DNA of 64,000 bases from Motiliproteus sp041586735 (lineage in GTDB: Bacteria > Pseudomonadota > Gammaproteobacteria > Pseudomonadales > Balneatricaceae), in contig JBFGZQ010000001.1 in assembly GCA_041586735.1 (NCBI GenBank), positions 62,001-126,000 on the forward strand, given 5' to 3'. Positions 16,384 through 24,718 of this stretch are shown piece by piece; the stretch's first letter is position 1, and each line of letters begins with the position of its first letter. A program made the translations under genes and the position numbers. The notes beneath the pieces were generated by a model. The model was not told the origin of the DNA. It did not search any database and saw only the letters and a program-made list of their open reading frames with translations.

Positions 16384-18228
16384 ATGGATAAACCTAGCCT
16401 GCAGCAGTTTTACATCCCCGAAGAGCAGTCTATCTATCTGCTCAGTCAGAACGATGCCCGTAAGCTCAAAGACTGGTTCCAGCTCTGTCAGCAACAGTTG
16501 GAGCAGCTGGGCTATCGCGATATCGAGATGATCGGTAAGGGTGCGTTTGGCTTTGTGTTTGGCGGCGTCGATCGCCAAGGCCGGCAGCTGGTGTTCAAGT
16601 TTTCCCGCATCACCCTGCCGCAGCATGTACAGGATCGCCTGGAGGAGGAGGCGTTTTTGTTATCGCAGGTCGACCATCCTCGGGTGCCTAAGCTGATCGA
16701 ATTTCAACGTATCGGTCGCCAGGCTATTCTGGTGATGGAGCGCGCGCCGGGGTTGGATCTGGAAAAGCTGTCGCTGCAGCGCGGCCCGCTATCACCGCGG
16801 CTGCTGGTGCATATCGCCGCACAGTTGGCCGATATTTTGCGCGCTTTGCGTGGTGCCTCGGTGCGCTCACAGCGGCCGCTGGTGCACGGTGATATCAAAC
16901 CGTCCAATATTGTCTTCGATCCGCTCACCGAGCAGATCGGCCTGATCGACTGGGGTTCGTCGGTATTCGCCCAGCTGGATGAAAATAATCAACACGTCAG
17001 CGTCAATGTCATGGAGCTGATGTCGGACGATCTGCAGCACAGCAACGCCCGCCTGGGTGACGTCTATTTTATCGGCGAAGAACAACTCAATGGCGGCCTC
17101 TCTAGCCCGCGCTTTGACGAGCAGGGTGCGGCGGGAACGCTCTACGCACTGGCTTCTGGGCAGTCCTGCCGTTTCGGCCATCAGGCGATACCGCCGACGG
17201 CTCTAGGGTTGCCGCAGGAGTTGGCGCGGGTGCTGGAGCGGTTGCTCGATGAGGATCCCAGGGTGCGCCAGCAAGCCGGTGACTACTGGCTGCGCAATAT
17301 GGCATCGATCAACAAGTTAATGTTGGTCGAGCTGCCCAGCACTGCGCTGCAACCCTTGGTGCCGGTGTGGGTGCGGCCGCAGACCCGGATCATGGATTCG
17401 GTGGTGTACAGCTCGCGCAAGGCGTTTTTAAAGGAGGAGGGGGTCGAGCACCATTATCTGGATATCGATGATGTGCAGTTTGATCGTTACTATAAAAACT
17501 TTCTCCAGGGGATGGGCGAGACCGAAAAGGCCTTTCTGGCGGCGGTCAGCCGTTTGGGTCAGTTTCCGGTGGTGGGGGGGCTGGCGGTGCGCTGGGAAAC
17601 CGAAGGGGTGTATATCGACTCGAGCCTTAATCTGTATAACCCCGGCCAGCGCGAAGCCTTCGTGGCCACGGTCAATAATCTGGTGAATCTGGCGCGGTCG
17701 GTGTATCGCCAGGGAATATTTAAAAGCTGTCTGTTCGATGCCCGCTGTACCCTGCATGTCGAACGCCAGCACAGCGAGCAGCCGTTCCGCCCCGCCAGCG
17801 CACAGCGCATCCCTTATGAGGTGGCGGCGGTCCCAGATCTGGAAGACAAGAGCCGGCTGCACTCCTACTTCGAGGATGGCCGGGATCCCGAGGAGAATCT
17901 GGAACTACCGGAGTCGATTATCCTCTGTATTCAGCAGCTCAATCAGCTGCACCATACCGGGTTGATCATCTTCGAGAGTATGGAGCTACATCTGAAAATT
18001 CACAGCCAGTTTACCCTCCTCAACCCGCTGCAGGAGACCGAGTTTGCCGCCTGCCTGGAGCAGATCCTGATGGCGGTGCCGCTGATTCGCGGTTTGGGGG
18101 TATCGGGGTTTATGAAGATGCCCTACAAAGACACCCGCTTCTTTAGTCATATCGACCGCTTGCCCGAACGCTACTACCCGCGCAACCCTAAGCAGCTGTT
18201 GGCTGAGATGGCGGCTAGGCAGCGCTAA
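16384..18228 (+). CDS. Ser/Thr protein kinase-like protein with unknown C-terminal half
   Basis: A 614-residue cytoplasmic protein. Residues about 45-300 form a eukaryotic-like protein kinase domain: glycine loop GKGAFGFVFGG (51-61), ATP-binding Lys72, a helix-C Glu near 88-90, catalytic loop HGDIKPSN (168-175) and DWG (189-191) in place of DFG. All catalytic residues are present, so it should be active. No membrane segment is visible, unlike many PknB-type kinases. The last 300 residues match no domain I know; they contain several aromatic-rich stretches and the charged motif EDGRDPEENLELPES. The gene has its own AT-rich leader after the bkd terminator and converges on a LysR gene. Substrate and role are unknown. 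Confidence 0.8.
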   Translation: MDKPSLQQFYIPEEQSIYLLSQNDARKLKDWFQLCQQQLEQLGYRDIEMIGKGAFGFVFGGVDRQGRQLVFKFSRITLPQHVQDRLEEEAFLLSQVDHPRVPKLIEFQRIGRQAILVMERAPGLDLEKLSLQRGPLSPRLLVHIAAQLADILRALRGASVRSQRPLVHGDIKPSNIVFDPLTEQIGLIDWGSSVFAQLDENNQHVSVNVMELMSDDLQHSNARLGDVYFIGEEQLNGGLSSPRFDEQGAAGTLYALASGQSCRFGHQAIPPTALGLPQELARVLERLLDEDPRVRQQAGDYWLRNMASINKLMLVELPSTALQPLVPVWVRPQTRIMDSVVYSSRKAFLKEEGVEHHYLDIDDVQFDRYYKNFLQGMGETEKAFLAAVSRLGQFPVVGGLAVRWETEGVYIDSSLNLYNPGQREAFVATVNNLVNLARSVYRQGIFKSCLFDARCTLHVERQHSEQPFRPASAQRIPYEVAAVPDLEDKSRLHSYFEDGRDPEENLELPESIILCIQQLNQLHHTGLIIFESMELHLKIHSQFTLLNPLQETEFAACLEQILMAVPLIRGLGVSGFMKMPYKDTRFFSHIDRLPERYYPRNPKQLLAEMAARQR

Positions 18229-18252
18229 TCTAGTGGTGTCTGGATGCTAGGA

Positions 18253-19155
18253 TCAGTAAGTGCTTACACCGGTAATCATCTGGGTGAGGAGTGGCACCAG
18301 TGCTGCGGCGGCGCTGGATAGCGGGTAGCGCGTGCGGGTATAGATGCCGACGGTACGCTGCACTTCGGGTTGCAGTAGCGGTCGCCACTCGGCGCCCTGC
18401 TGCTCGATCTGGGGAATGCACAGCGCCGGTACCACGCTGATCCCCAGACCACAGACCACCATGCGGATGATGGTCACCAGTTGGTGCGATTCAAACTCAA
18501 TCTTCAGCTTGATACCGTGTTCGGCCATGGTGTCGAGAATCAGCTGACGAACCATCGATGGGGGCTGCAGGGTAAGAAAGGGGGCCTCGGTGATCATCGC
18601 CCAGCTCAGTTGCTGATGTTGTAGTAGCGGGTGGCCTGGTGGTAGCACGGCAATAAAGGGGTCTGCGAACAGCGGCTGGAACTGCAACTCGCTGTCGCTA
18701 CCTAGATCAAAGGCTACGCCTAGCTCAACCCGTCCGCTGCGGACCATCTCCACGAGCTCTTCGGCGACGACATCCTGTACCCGAATGTTGACCGCCGGAT
18801 AGCGCTGCCGGTAGCGGGCCAGTACGGCGGGCAGCTGATGGCCAGCAAAGGAGGGCATTGCCGCTATACTGAGTTGGCCGCGCTGCAGGGCAAACAGATT
18901 ATGCAGGTCATGCAGCGCGCCATCCCAGTCGGCGAGTAGTCGCTGCGCGACGGGCAGAAACTGCACGCCCTCCGGAGTGAGCGACAAAATCCGGGTGGAG
19001 CGGATCAGCAGGCTGCCGCCGACCGATTGTTCGAGGTTTTTAATCGCGATGCTCAGAGCCGATTGTGACAGGTGGAACTGGGCACCGGCTTCGGTAAAGC
19101 TCAGGGTTTGGGCGACGGCGACGAAGGCGCGTAGCTGTTTGATCGATACGCTCAT
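18253..19155 (-). CDS. LysR-family regulator, probable controller of the CoA-transferase genes
   Basis: A 300-residue LysR regulator. The N-terminal winged helix-turn-helix is clear (LRAFVAVAQTLSFTEAGAQFHLSQSALSIAIKNLEQ, split here over residues 8-43), followed by a periplasmic-binding-protein-like effector domain. It is transcribed divergently from the CoA-transferase subunit genes across a 132-nt AT-rich gap, the usual arrangement for a LysR protein and its target. In Pseudomonas a LysR gene also adjoins the dehydrocarnitine CoA-transferase pair (dhcAB), so a related inducer is possible. Confidence 0.9.
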   Translation of the reverse strand: MSVSIKQLRAFVAVAQTLSFTEAGAQFHLSQSALSIAIKNLEQSVGGSLLIRSTRILSLTPEGVQFLPVAQRLLADWDGALHDLHNLFALQRGQLSIAAMPSFAGHQLPAVLARYRQRYPAVNIRVQDVVAEELVEMVRSGRVELGVAFDLGSDSELQFQPLFADPFIAVLPPGHPLLQHQQLSWAMITEAPFLTLQPPSMVRQLILDTMAEHGIKLKIEFESHQLVTIIRMVVCGLGISVVPALCIPQIEQQGAEWRPLLQPEVQRTVGIYTRTRYPLSSAAAALVPLLTQMITGVSTY

Positions 19156-19287
19156 GAATTTATTGAATCAATTGTTCGATTATTTATATTTGTTAAATCT
19201 TAGCAGCTGGCCGATGCTAGTGCTCTGTTATTTTAAAAGCCCTTGGGTTTTTAGCACGAACCCATACAACAAGAAGGAGCACAGCCG

Positions 19288-19998
19288 ATGTCCGGTTTCG
19301 ACAAGGTGGTAAGCAGTTACGAAGAGGCGCTGGCGGGCCTCGAAGATGGTATGACCGTTATTGCGGGTGGCTTCGGTCTCTGCGGTATTCCCGAAAATCT
19401 GATCAATGAGATCAAGCGTAAAGGCACCAAAGGTTTGACCGTGGTCTCCAATAACGCCGGTGTCGATGGCTTTGGCTTGGGGGTGCTGCTGGAAGATCAG
19501 CAGATCAAGAAGATGGTTTCTTCCTATGTGGGTGAGAATAAACTGTTTATGGAGCAGTTGCTGGATGGTCGGCTGGAGGTCGAACTCACTCCTCAAGGCA
19601 CATTGGCAGAGAAGATGCGCGCCGGCGGTGCCGGTATCCCGGCGTTCTTTACGGCTACCGGTTACGGTACCGAAGTGGGTGAGGGCAAAGAGGTGCGTGA
19701 GTATGATGGCCGACATTACATCCTAGAGGAATCGATCAAGGGTGATTTTGCCATCGTCAAGGCTTGGAAAGCCGACCGCTACGGCAACGCCATCTATCGG
19801 CATACGGCGATGAACTTCAACCCGATGGCGGCCACAGCTGGCAAGATCACGGTGATGGAAGTCGAAGAGATCGTCGAACCGGGAGAGTTGGATCCGTCGC
19901 AGATCCACACACCGGGTATCTATGTGGATCGCTTGATTAAAGGCACGTTCGAAAAACGTATTGAACAGCGCACCGTGCGCACCGAAGGGGAGGCATAA
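19288..19998 (+). CDS. 3-oxoacid CoA-transferase subunit A
   Basis: A 236-residue alpha subunit of the SCOT-type CoA-transferase family (type I). It carries MTVIAGGFGLCGIPENLI, the conserved GGFG-like CoA loop, and GRHYILEESIKGDFAIVKAWKADRYGNAIYR. With subunit B it moves CoA between succinyl-CoA and a 3-oxo acid such as acetoacetate. The pair could be scoAB/atoDA-like or the related dehydrocarnitine CoA-transferase dhcAB; a thioesterase of the betainyl-CoA type lies 2 kb downstream, which keeps the second reading open. Subunit B starts 3 nt after its stop. Confidence 0.92.
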   Translation: MSGFDKVVSSYEEALAGLEDGMTVIAGGFGLCGIPENLINEIKRKGTKGLTVVSNNAGVDGFGLGVLLEDQQIKKMVSSYVGENKLFMEQLLDGRLEVELTPQGTLAEKMRAGGAGIPAFFTATGYGTEVGEGKEVREYDGRHYILEESIKGDFAIVKAWKADRYGNAIYRHTAMNFNPMAATAGKITVMEVEEIVEPGELDPSQIHTPGIYVDRLIKGTFEKRIEQRTVRTEGEA

Positions 19999-20001
19999 GT
20001 C

Positions 20002-20658
20002 ATGGCGTTAACACGTGAACAGCTGGCACAACGTGTGGCTCGTGAACTGCAAGATGGCTATTACGTCAATCTGGGTATCGGTATTCCAACGCTGGTCGCC
20101 AACTATGTTCCTAAGGGGGTCGAGGTGATGCTGCAGTCGGAGAACGGCTTGCTGGGGATGGGGCCTTTCCCGACCGAAGAGAGCGTCGATGCCGATATGA
20201 TCAATGCCGGCAAGCAGACCGTGACCGCCGCAACGGGCGCGTCGATCTTCTCCTCGGCGGAGTCTTTCGCGATGATTCGCGGCGGCCATGTCGATCTGAC
20301 CGTACTCGGCGCCTTCGAAGTGGATGTCGAAGGCAATATCGCCTCCTACCTGATCCCCGGCAAGTTGATCAAGGGCATGGGTGGTGCCATGGATCTGGTG
20401 GCCGGTGCCGACAATATTATCGTTACCATGACCCACGCCAGCAAAGATGGCGAATCTAAGTTGCTGAGTAAATGCAGCCTGCCGTTGACCGGTGCGGCCT
20501 GTATCAAGAAGGTGGTGACCGATCTGGCCTTTATCGAGATCGCCGACGGCAAGTTCTGGTTGCGCGAGCGTGCGCCTGGGGTGTCGGTCGAAGAGATCGT
20601 CGCCAAAACAGCGGGTGAGCTGGTGGTGCCAGAGCATGTCCCTGAGATGCAGTTTTAA
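20002..20658 (+). CDS. 3-oxoacid CoA-transferase subunit B
   Basis: A 218-residue beta subunit. The catalytic glutamate is Glu47 in QSENGLLGMGPFP, the S-ENG motif of this family that forms the glutamyl-CoA intermediate. NLGIGIPTLVANYVP and TDLAFIEIADGKFWLRERAPG are also typical. GGGGAGG-like sequence at the end of subunit A serves as ribosome-binding site. The substrate is not fixed by sequence alone (succinyl-CoA:3-oxoacid versus dehydrocarnitine). Confidence 0.92.
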   Translation: MALTREQLAQRVARELQDGYYVNLGIGIPTLVANYVPKGVEVMLQSENGLLGMGPFPTEESVDADMINAGKQTVTAATGASIFSSAESFAMIRGGHVDLTVLGAFEVDVEGNIASYLIPGKLIKGMGGAMDLVAGADNIIVTMTHASKDGESKLLSKCSLPLTGAACIKKVVTDLAFIEIADGKFWLRERAPGVSVEEIVAKTAGELVVPEHVPEMQF

Positions 20659-20673
20659 CTGAACAGATCCTGG

Positions 20674-20695
20674 GTGCCGGTATTGAAACCGGCAC
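20674..20695 (+). terminator. Probable terminator after the CoA-transferase genes
   Basis: GTGCCGGT (20674-20681) and ACCGGCAC (20688-20695) form a perfect 8-bp stem with loop ATTGAA, followed by the T-rich TCTGTTGTTGT. It lies 16 nt after the subunit B stop. Confidence 0.65.
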
Positions 20696-20867
20696 TCTGT
20701 TGTTGTCAGCACGCCCCTTTTCTAGTCGTTGCTCGTGGTCTCGATTGCGTCAGCGAGCGTTTAGGGGTACGCAACCAGCGTACTCCCGATGTGCGGCTGT
20801 TGCTGCGTAGTTATTCCAAGCCCTACAGCCTGGGCTATGCTGTCTGAACAACAACCGAGGGATGTTT

Positions 20868-21806
20868 ATGCTACGCCGTTTAAATCCGGGCGCTCGCGGC
20901 ATTGTGCTGGTGCAGCTGCTGCTGATGGTCGTTACCCTGTTGCTATTGGTCGGTGTGGCAGTACTGATGTTTAGGGAGCACGCGCCGGTGGGCGTCGAAT
21001 CCTGGCTGCAGCGGATGTTGCCGCAGCAGCAGAGCAGCTCTGAGAGCAGCCCCGAGAGCGCTGCTACCGGACTGGGCGTGGATCTGAGCCGCCGCGCCGA
21101 GGTGTTGAACCCTATTTCAGGATCTGCGTCATTGCCAGCGTCCAGTGCGCTGCGCCCTGAGCCGGCGATGCCCCCCCAGGTGGCCCTATCATTACAGCCT
21201 GATCCCTCCCTGCCTGATCTGAACAGCAGTGACGCGCTATTTGGTGCTGCGCTGGCACAGCTCGATCCGACCCAGCGGTTGATCAGCCTGCTGATCGACG
21301 AGGAGCTGATTCGTAAGCTGGTGGTCAGTATCGATAATATGGCCCAAGGCCGTATCTCCAGAAAGCACAGTGTGCTGCGACCGATGACCGATCGTTTTCG
21401 GGCCTCGGAAAAAGGCGAAGAGATCTGGTTGGATGACCACAACTACAGTCGTTACCAGCTCTATGTTGAGTCATTGACGGCGATCGATAGCCGTCAATGG
21501 GTTGCGCTATACCAGCGCTACTATCCGCAACTGCAACAGGCGTATGCTGAGCTGGGGTATCCCCGACAGGCATTCCACGACCGGGTATTGTTGGCTCTGG
21601 ATCAGCTGTTGCAGAGTCCGGTGATAACCAGAGCCCTGCCTTTGGCGCAACCCTCGGTGATGTATACCTTTGCTGATCCCGAGCTGGAGCAGTTGTCTGC
21701 GGTTCACAAGCAGATGTTGCGTTTGGGGCCGGTTAACGCCCATAGGCTGTTGGCTAGCCTGCGGGTACTGCGCATTAAGCTGGCGCAATTGCGACCGAAA
21801 CAGTGA
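20868..21806 (+). CDS. DUF3014-family membrane-anchored protein
   Basis: About 312 residues from ATG 20868, chosen because GAGG lies 7 nt upstream; ATG 20862 has the same motif abutting it. A single membrane helix near residues 12-32 is followed by a low-complexity Ser/Gln/Pro-rich linker (about 45-110) and a C-terminal globular region. That region has LAQLDPTQRLISLLIDEELIRKLVVSIDN, a conserved SRYQLYVESL stretch and PLAQPSVMYTFADPELE, typical as I recall of DUF3014. The bulk should face the periplasm. The family has no known function. Neighbouring genes give no operon clue. Confidence 0.7.
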   Translation: MLRRLNPGARGIVLVQLLLMVVTLLLLVGVAVLMFREHAPVGVESWLQRMLPQQQSSSESSPESAATGLGVDLSRRAEVLNPISGSASLPASSALRPEPAMPPQVALSLQPDPSLPDLNSSDALFGAALAQLDPTQRLISLLIDEELIRKLVVSIDNMAQGRISRKHSVLRPMTDRFRASEKGEEIWLDDHNYSRYQLYVESLTAIDSRQWVALYQRYYPQLQQAYAELGYPRQAFHDRVLLALDQLLQSPVITRALPLAQPSVMYTFADPELEQLSAVHKQMLRLGPVNAHRLLASLRVLRIKLAQLRPKQ

Positions 21807-21911
21807 CCTTTGGCGATTTGAATATTACGATTTATGCGATGTTGGGTATCCGTACCGCTATGTTTAAAATGCTAAAACGTATCCTCATAACAATAAAAAT
21901 GGAGCGCTGAT

Positions 21912-22385
21912 ATGGATGCTCGTATCCCTTTCTGTGGCTATCAATCGAGTGTGCAGCCCGACTGGATCGATTTTAACGGCCATATGAATGTTGCTTATTA
22001 CGTACTGGCCTTCGATCAGGCGACCGATAGTTTCAATACCAATCTCGGGCTTGGCCCGGAATATACCCAAGACACCCGGTTGTCGATGTTTGTGGTGGAC
22101 ATGAATGTCAGCTACAGGCGCGAGTTGAAAGAGGGTACCCTGATCAACTGCACCACCCAGTTGCTGGAGTTCGATGCCAAGAAGCTGCGTATTTTGCATC
22201 AGATGTTCAATACCGAGGAGGGTTTTCTAGCCGCGACCAACGAACTGATCATGGTGCATGTCGATCTTGAGACCGGACGTAGTTGTCCGTTCTCCGAGAC
22301 CGCCTTGGATCGATTACAAACCATTGCCCGGCAGCACCAGAGTCTGTTGATCCCCGAGTGTGTCGGGCGTCAGCTATCGCTCTGA
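21912..22385 (+). CDS. Hotdog-fold thioesterase (4HBT / betainyl-CoA thioesterase-like)
   Basis: A 157-residue single hotdog domain. WIDFNGHMNVAYYV is the classic active-site region of 4-hydroxybenzoyl-CoA thioesterase relatives, with the conserved Asp/Asn and His. It resembles the thioesterase domain found at the end of some L-carnitine dehydrogenases and the stand-alone betainyl-CoA thioesterase. With the CoA-transferase pair and LysR upstream it could belong to carnitine breakdown, but no carnitine dehydrogenase or 3-keto acid cleavage enzyme is in the window. The start at 21912 has a GGAG-type site upstream. Confidence 0.8.
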   Translation: MDARIPFCGYQSSVQPDWIDFNGHMNVAYYVLAFDQATDSFNTNLGLGPEYTQDTRLSMFVVDMNVSYRRELKEGTLINCTTQLLEFDAKKLRILHQMFNTEEGFLAATNELIMVHVDLETGRSCPFSETALDRLQTIARQHQSLLIPECVGRQLSL

Positions 22386-22485
22386 TTGAGTGGTTAAGCC
22401 CTGTTATTTCTGGCGGTGTGGCGGGGCTATCCGTATCATGCCCTAGGTGAAACGACTTGCTGAAAATGGGCGATTTGCCGATTGT

Positions 22486-22515
22486 TGGTTGCCGAATTGA
22501 TGGTGGCCGGATTGA
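22486..22515 (+). repeat. Imperfect tandem 15-nt duplication
   Basis: TGGTTGCCGAATTGA (22486-22500) is followed by TGGTGGCCGGATTGA (22501-22515); 13 of 15 bases agree, and a third weaker copy precedes them. It lies in the leader of the TetR gene. Confidence 0.7.
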
Positions 22516-22557
22516 TGATACTAGAACTGTGGTAACCGAGTCGTGGTAGAGGACAGG

Positions 22558-23109
22558 ATGAATTCAAAGCTCAAACGCGAGGCCTGGGTTCATGAGGCGA
22601 TGTCAGCGTTAGCTGAAGGGGGGGTCGGCAGTGTTAAAGTCGAGGTGCTGGCCAAGAATCTTAAGGTAACAAAGGGCAGTTTTTACTGGCACTTTAAAAG
22701 TCGGCAACAGTTGCTGGAGCAGATGTTGCTGTTTTGGCGCGAAGGGCGGATCGCCACGATTCAGCGTCAGGTCGATAGTGATCGCAGCGCACAGCAGGTG
22801 CTTGGTGAGCTGTTACGGTTGTATATGGATCGCTCAAATCCTCGCGGTAATGCCATCGAACTGGCCGTGCGCGACTGGGCGCGCAGTGATCCACAGGCGG
22901 CGGAGGTCGTTGCCCAGGTGGATGAACAGCGCTTGCTGTCGGTGGCCGGCTTGTATCGAAAGTTGACCAACACTGACGACGAGGCACACGCCCGTGCCTA
23001 CCTCTTCTACAGTTATATATTCGGCAGTAGTCTGCTAAATACTAGCTCCGCAGCGCTTGCCGATGAGGCCGATCTTCGCCAGCTCTGTGCGGCGTTGTTA
23101 ATTCAATGA
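22558..23109 (+). CDS. TetR-family regulator
   Basis: A regulator of 183 residues. The N-terminal helix-turn-helix is typical (MSALAEGGVGSVKVEVLAKNLKVTKGSFYWHFKSRQQLL, split over residues about 12-50), with the hallmark GSFYWHF. The C-terminal half is the variable ligand-binding region. ATG 22558 is preferred over GTG 22543, as GAGG lies 5 nt before it. Target genes are not evident: the downstream isovaleryl-CoA dehydrogenase gene is convergent and the upstream thioesterase is 170 nt away. Confidence 0.88.
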   Translation: MNSKLKREAWVHEAMSALAEGGVGSVKVEVLAKNLKVTKGSFYWHFKSRQQLLEQMLLFWREGRIATIQRQVDSDRSAQQVLGELLRLYMDRSNPRGNAIELAVRDWARSDPQAAEVVAQVDEQRLLSVAGLYRKLTNTDDEAHARAYLFYSYIFGSSLLNTSSAALADEADLRQLCAALLIQ

Positions 23110-23239
23110 TGAATGCTAAGACGCTAATGCTGATAAAAATCGGGGCGAGGGGCCAGGCCTTACATTTGACATATGTGATTTGTGAGACCTGATTCCATTG
23201 TTTTAAAATGCTGGTAAAACTGAGATCGATTCGTAGTCT

Positions 23240-23270
23240 GCAGATCACCGGCTCATCGTCGGTGATCTGC
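23240..23270. terminator. Perfect 11-bp stem between convergent TetR and ivd genes
   Basis: GCAGATCACCG (23240-23250) and CGGTGATCTGC (23260-23270) pair perfectly around a 9-nt loop. It sits between two converging genes and probably stops or stabilises one or both transcripts. No U-run follows on either strand. Confidence 0.6.
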
Positions 23271-23292
23271 TATCTGCTATCTGCTATCTGCT
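23265..23292 (+). repeat. Four tandem copies of ATCTGCT
   Basis: The 7-nt unit ATCTGCT is repeated four times without error and begins inside the right arm of the adjacent hairpin. It ends 8 nt before the ivd stop codon. Confidence 0.9.
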
Positions 23293-23299
23293 ATGTCTT

Positions 23300-24466
23300 T
23301 TAGTTGCCGATAAAGATCTCACGGCCGATCAGCATCCGCCGGATCTCTGAGGTGCCTGCGCCAATTTCGTACAGCTTGGCATCACGCAGCAGTCGGCCGC
23401 TGGCAAACTCGTTGATATAGCCGTTGCCACCCAGCAGTTGAATGGTATCGAGTGCCATCTTGGTGGCCAGTTCGGCGGAGTAAAGGATCACTCCAGCCGC
23501 ATCTTTGCGGGTGGTTTCACCGCGGTCGCACGCACGGGCGACTGCGTACACATAGGCTTTGGCGGCGTTCATGCCGGTATACATATCGGCGATCTTGCCC
23601 TGTACCAGCTGGAATTCACCGATCGGTTTGCCGAACTGCTCACGATCGCGAATGTAGGGGACGGCTAGATCCATGCAGGCATCCATGATGCCCAGCGGAC
23701 CGCCGGCGAGTACCGCGCGCTCGTAGTCCAGGCCGCTCATCAAGACCTTGACGCCACCGTTAAGGGTACCCAGGATGTTCTCTTTGGGGACGACACAGTC
23801 CTGGAACACCAGTTCGCAGGTGTTCGAGCCGCGCATGCCGAGTTTGTCGAGTTTCTGGTGGCGGGAGAAGCCCGGCGCATCGCGCTCGACGATAAAGGCG
23901 GTGATGCCGTGCGGGCCTTTATGGATATCGGTCTTGGCGTAGATAACGTAGACGCTGGCATCCGGACCGTTGGTGATCCACATCTTGTTACCGTTAAGCA
24001 GGAAATGGTCGCCGTTATCGCGCGCGCTCAGTTTCATGCTCACCACGTCAGAGCCGGCATTGGGCTCGGACATCGCCAGCGCCCCCACGTGCTCACCGCT
24101 AATCAGCTTAGGCAGGTACTGGGTTTTCTGTTCGTGGCTGCCGTTACGGTTGATCTGGTTGACGCACAGGTTGGAGTGGGCGCCGTAAGAGAGACCGACA
24201 GAGGCCGACGCGCGGCTGATCTCCTGCATGGCGATGATGTGGGCCAGGTAGCCCATCTCCACACCGCCGTACTCTTCGGGAACGGTCACGCCCAGTAGTC
24301 CCATGTCGCCAAACTTCTGCCATAGATCCGCTGGGAACTCATTGTCCTGGTCGATCTGCTCGGCGCGTGGGGCGATCTCCGCAGCTGCAAACGCATTGAC
24401 CTGCTCGCGGAGCATGTCGTTGGTTTCGCCAAGGTCGAAGTTAAAGCCTTTATAACTGGATATCAT
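23300..24466 (-). CDS. ivd: Isovaleryl-CoA dehydrogenase
   Basis: A 388-residue FAD-dependent acyl-CoA dehydrogenase of leucine breakdown; it oxidises isovaleryl-CoA to 3-methylcrotonyl-CoA. FAD motifs AMSEPNAGSDV and MWITNGPDA are present, and the C-terminal IQLLGGNGYINEF is typical. The catalytic base is Glu249 in GLDYERAVLAGGPLG, the helix-G position that distinguishes isovaleryl-CoA dehydrogenases from short- and medium-chain enzymes, which have it elsewhere. The usual partners (liuBCDE) are not in the window, so it stands alone. AGGAGTCCGCACC lies just before the ATG. Confidence 0.93.
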   Translation of the reverse strand: MISSYKGFNFDLGETNDMLREQVNAFAAAEIAPRAEQIDQDNEFPADLWQKFGDMGLLGVTVPEEYGGVEMGYLAHIIAMQEISRASASVGLSYGAHSNLCVNQINRNGSHEQKTQYLPKLISGEHVGALAMSEPNAGSDVVSMKLSARDNGDHFLLNGNKMWITNGPDASVYVIYAKTDIHKGPHGITAFIVERDAPGFSRHQKLDKLGMRGSNTCELVFQDCVVPKENILGTLNGGVKVLMSGLDYERAVLAGGPLGIMDACMDLAVPYIRDREQFGKPIGEFQLVQGKIADMYTGMNAAKAYVYAVARACDRGETTRKDAAGVILYSAELATKMALDTIQLLGGNGYINEFASGRLLRDAKLYEIGAGTSEIRRMLIGREIFIGN

Positions 24467-24718
24467 GGTGCGGACTCCTAGGGGTTGAAGCGAATCTTTT
24501 GAGTGTAGGCGATCCTAGTTGGATGGTTTGAATTTGTCAATACGCTACCGTATGGTCGGTAAAATAGTGGCGGGATGGTGTTGAGCTGGTGTTGAGCTGT
24601 AGCGGTATTAGTGTTGTCCAACAGATGATCATTGTGATTAAACCTCCTACAATGACGACTATTTCTGCTGTTGCTGAACAGCGCAACCTGAGCCACTGTT
24701 TTAAGAGGTGCTATACCG

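Noticed and set aside
20008..20712. 234-codon open frame antisense to the CoA-transferase subunit B gene
   Set aside because: Shadow frame, His/Gln/Arg-rich, no family resemblance.
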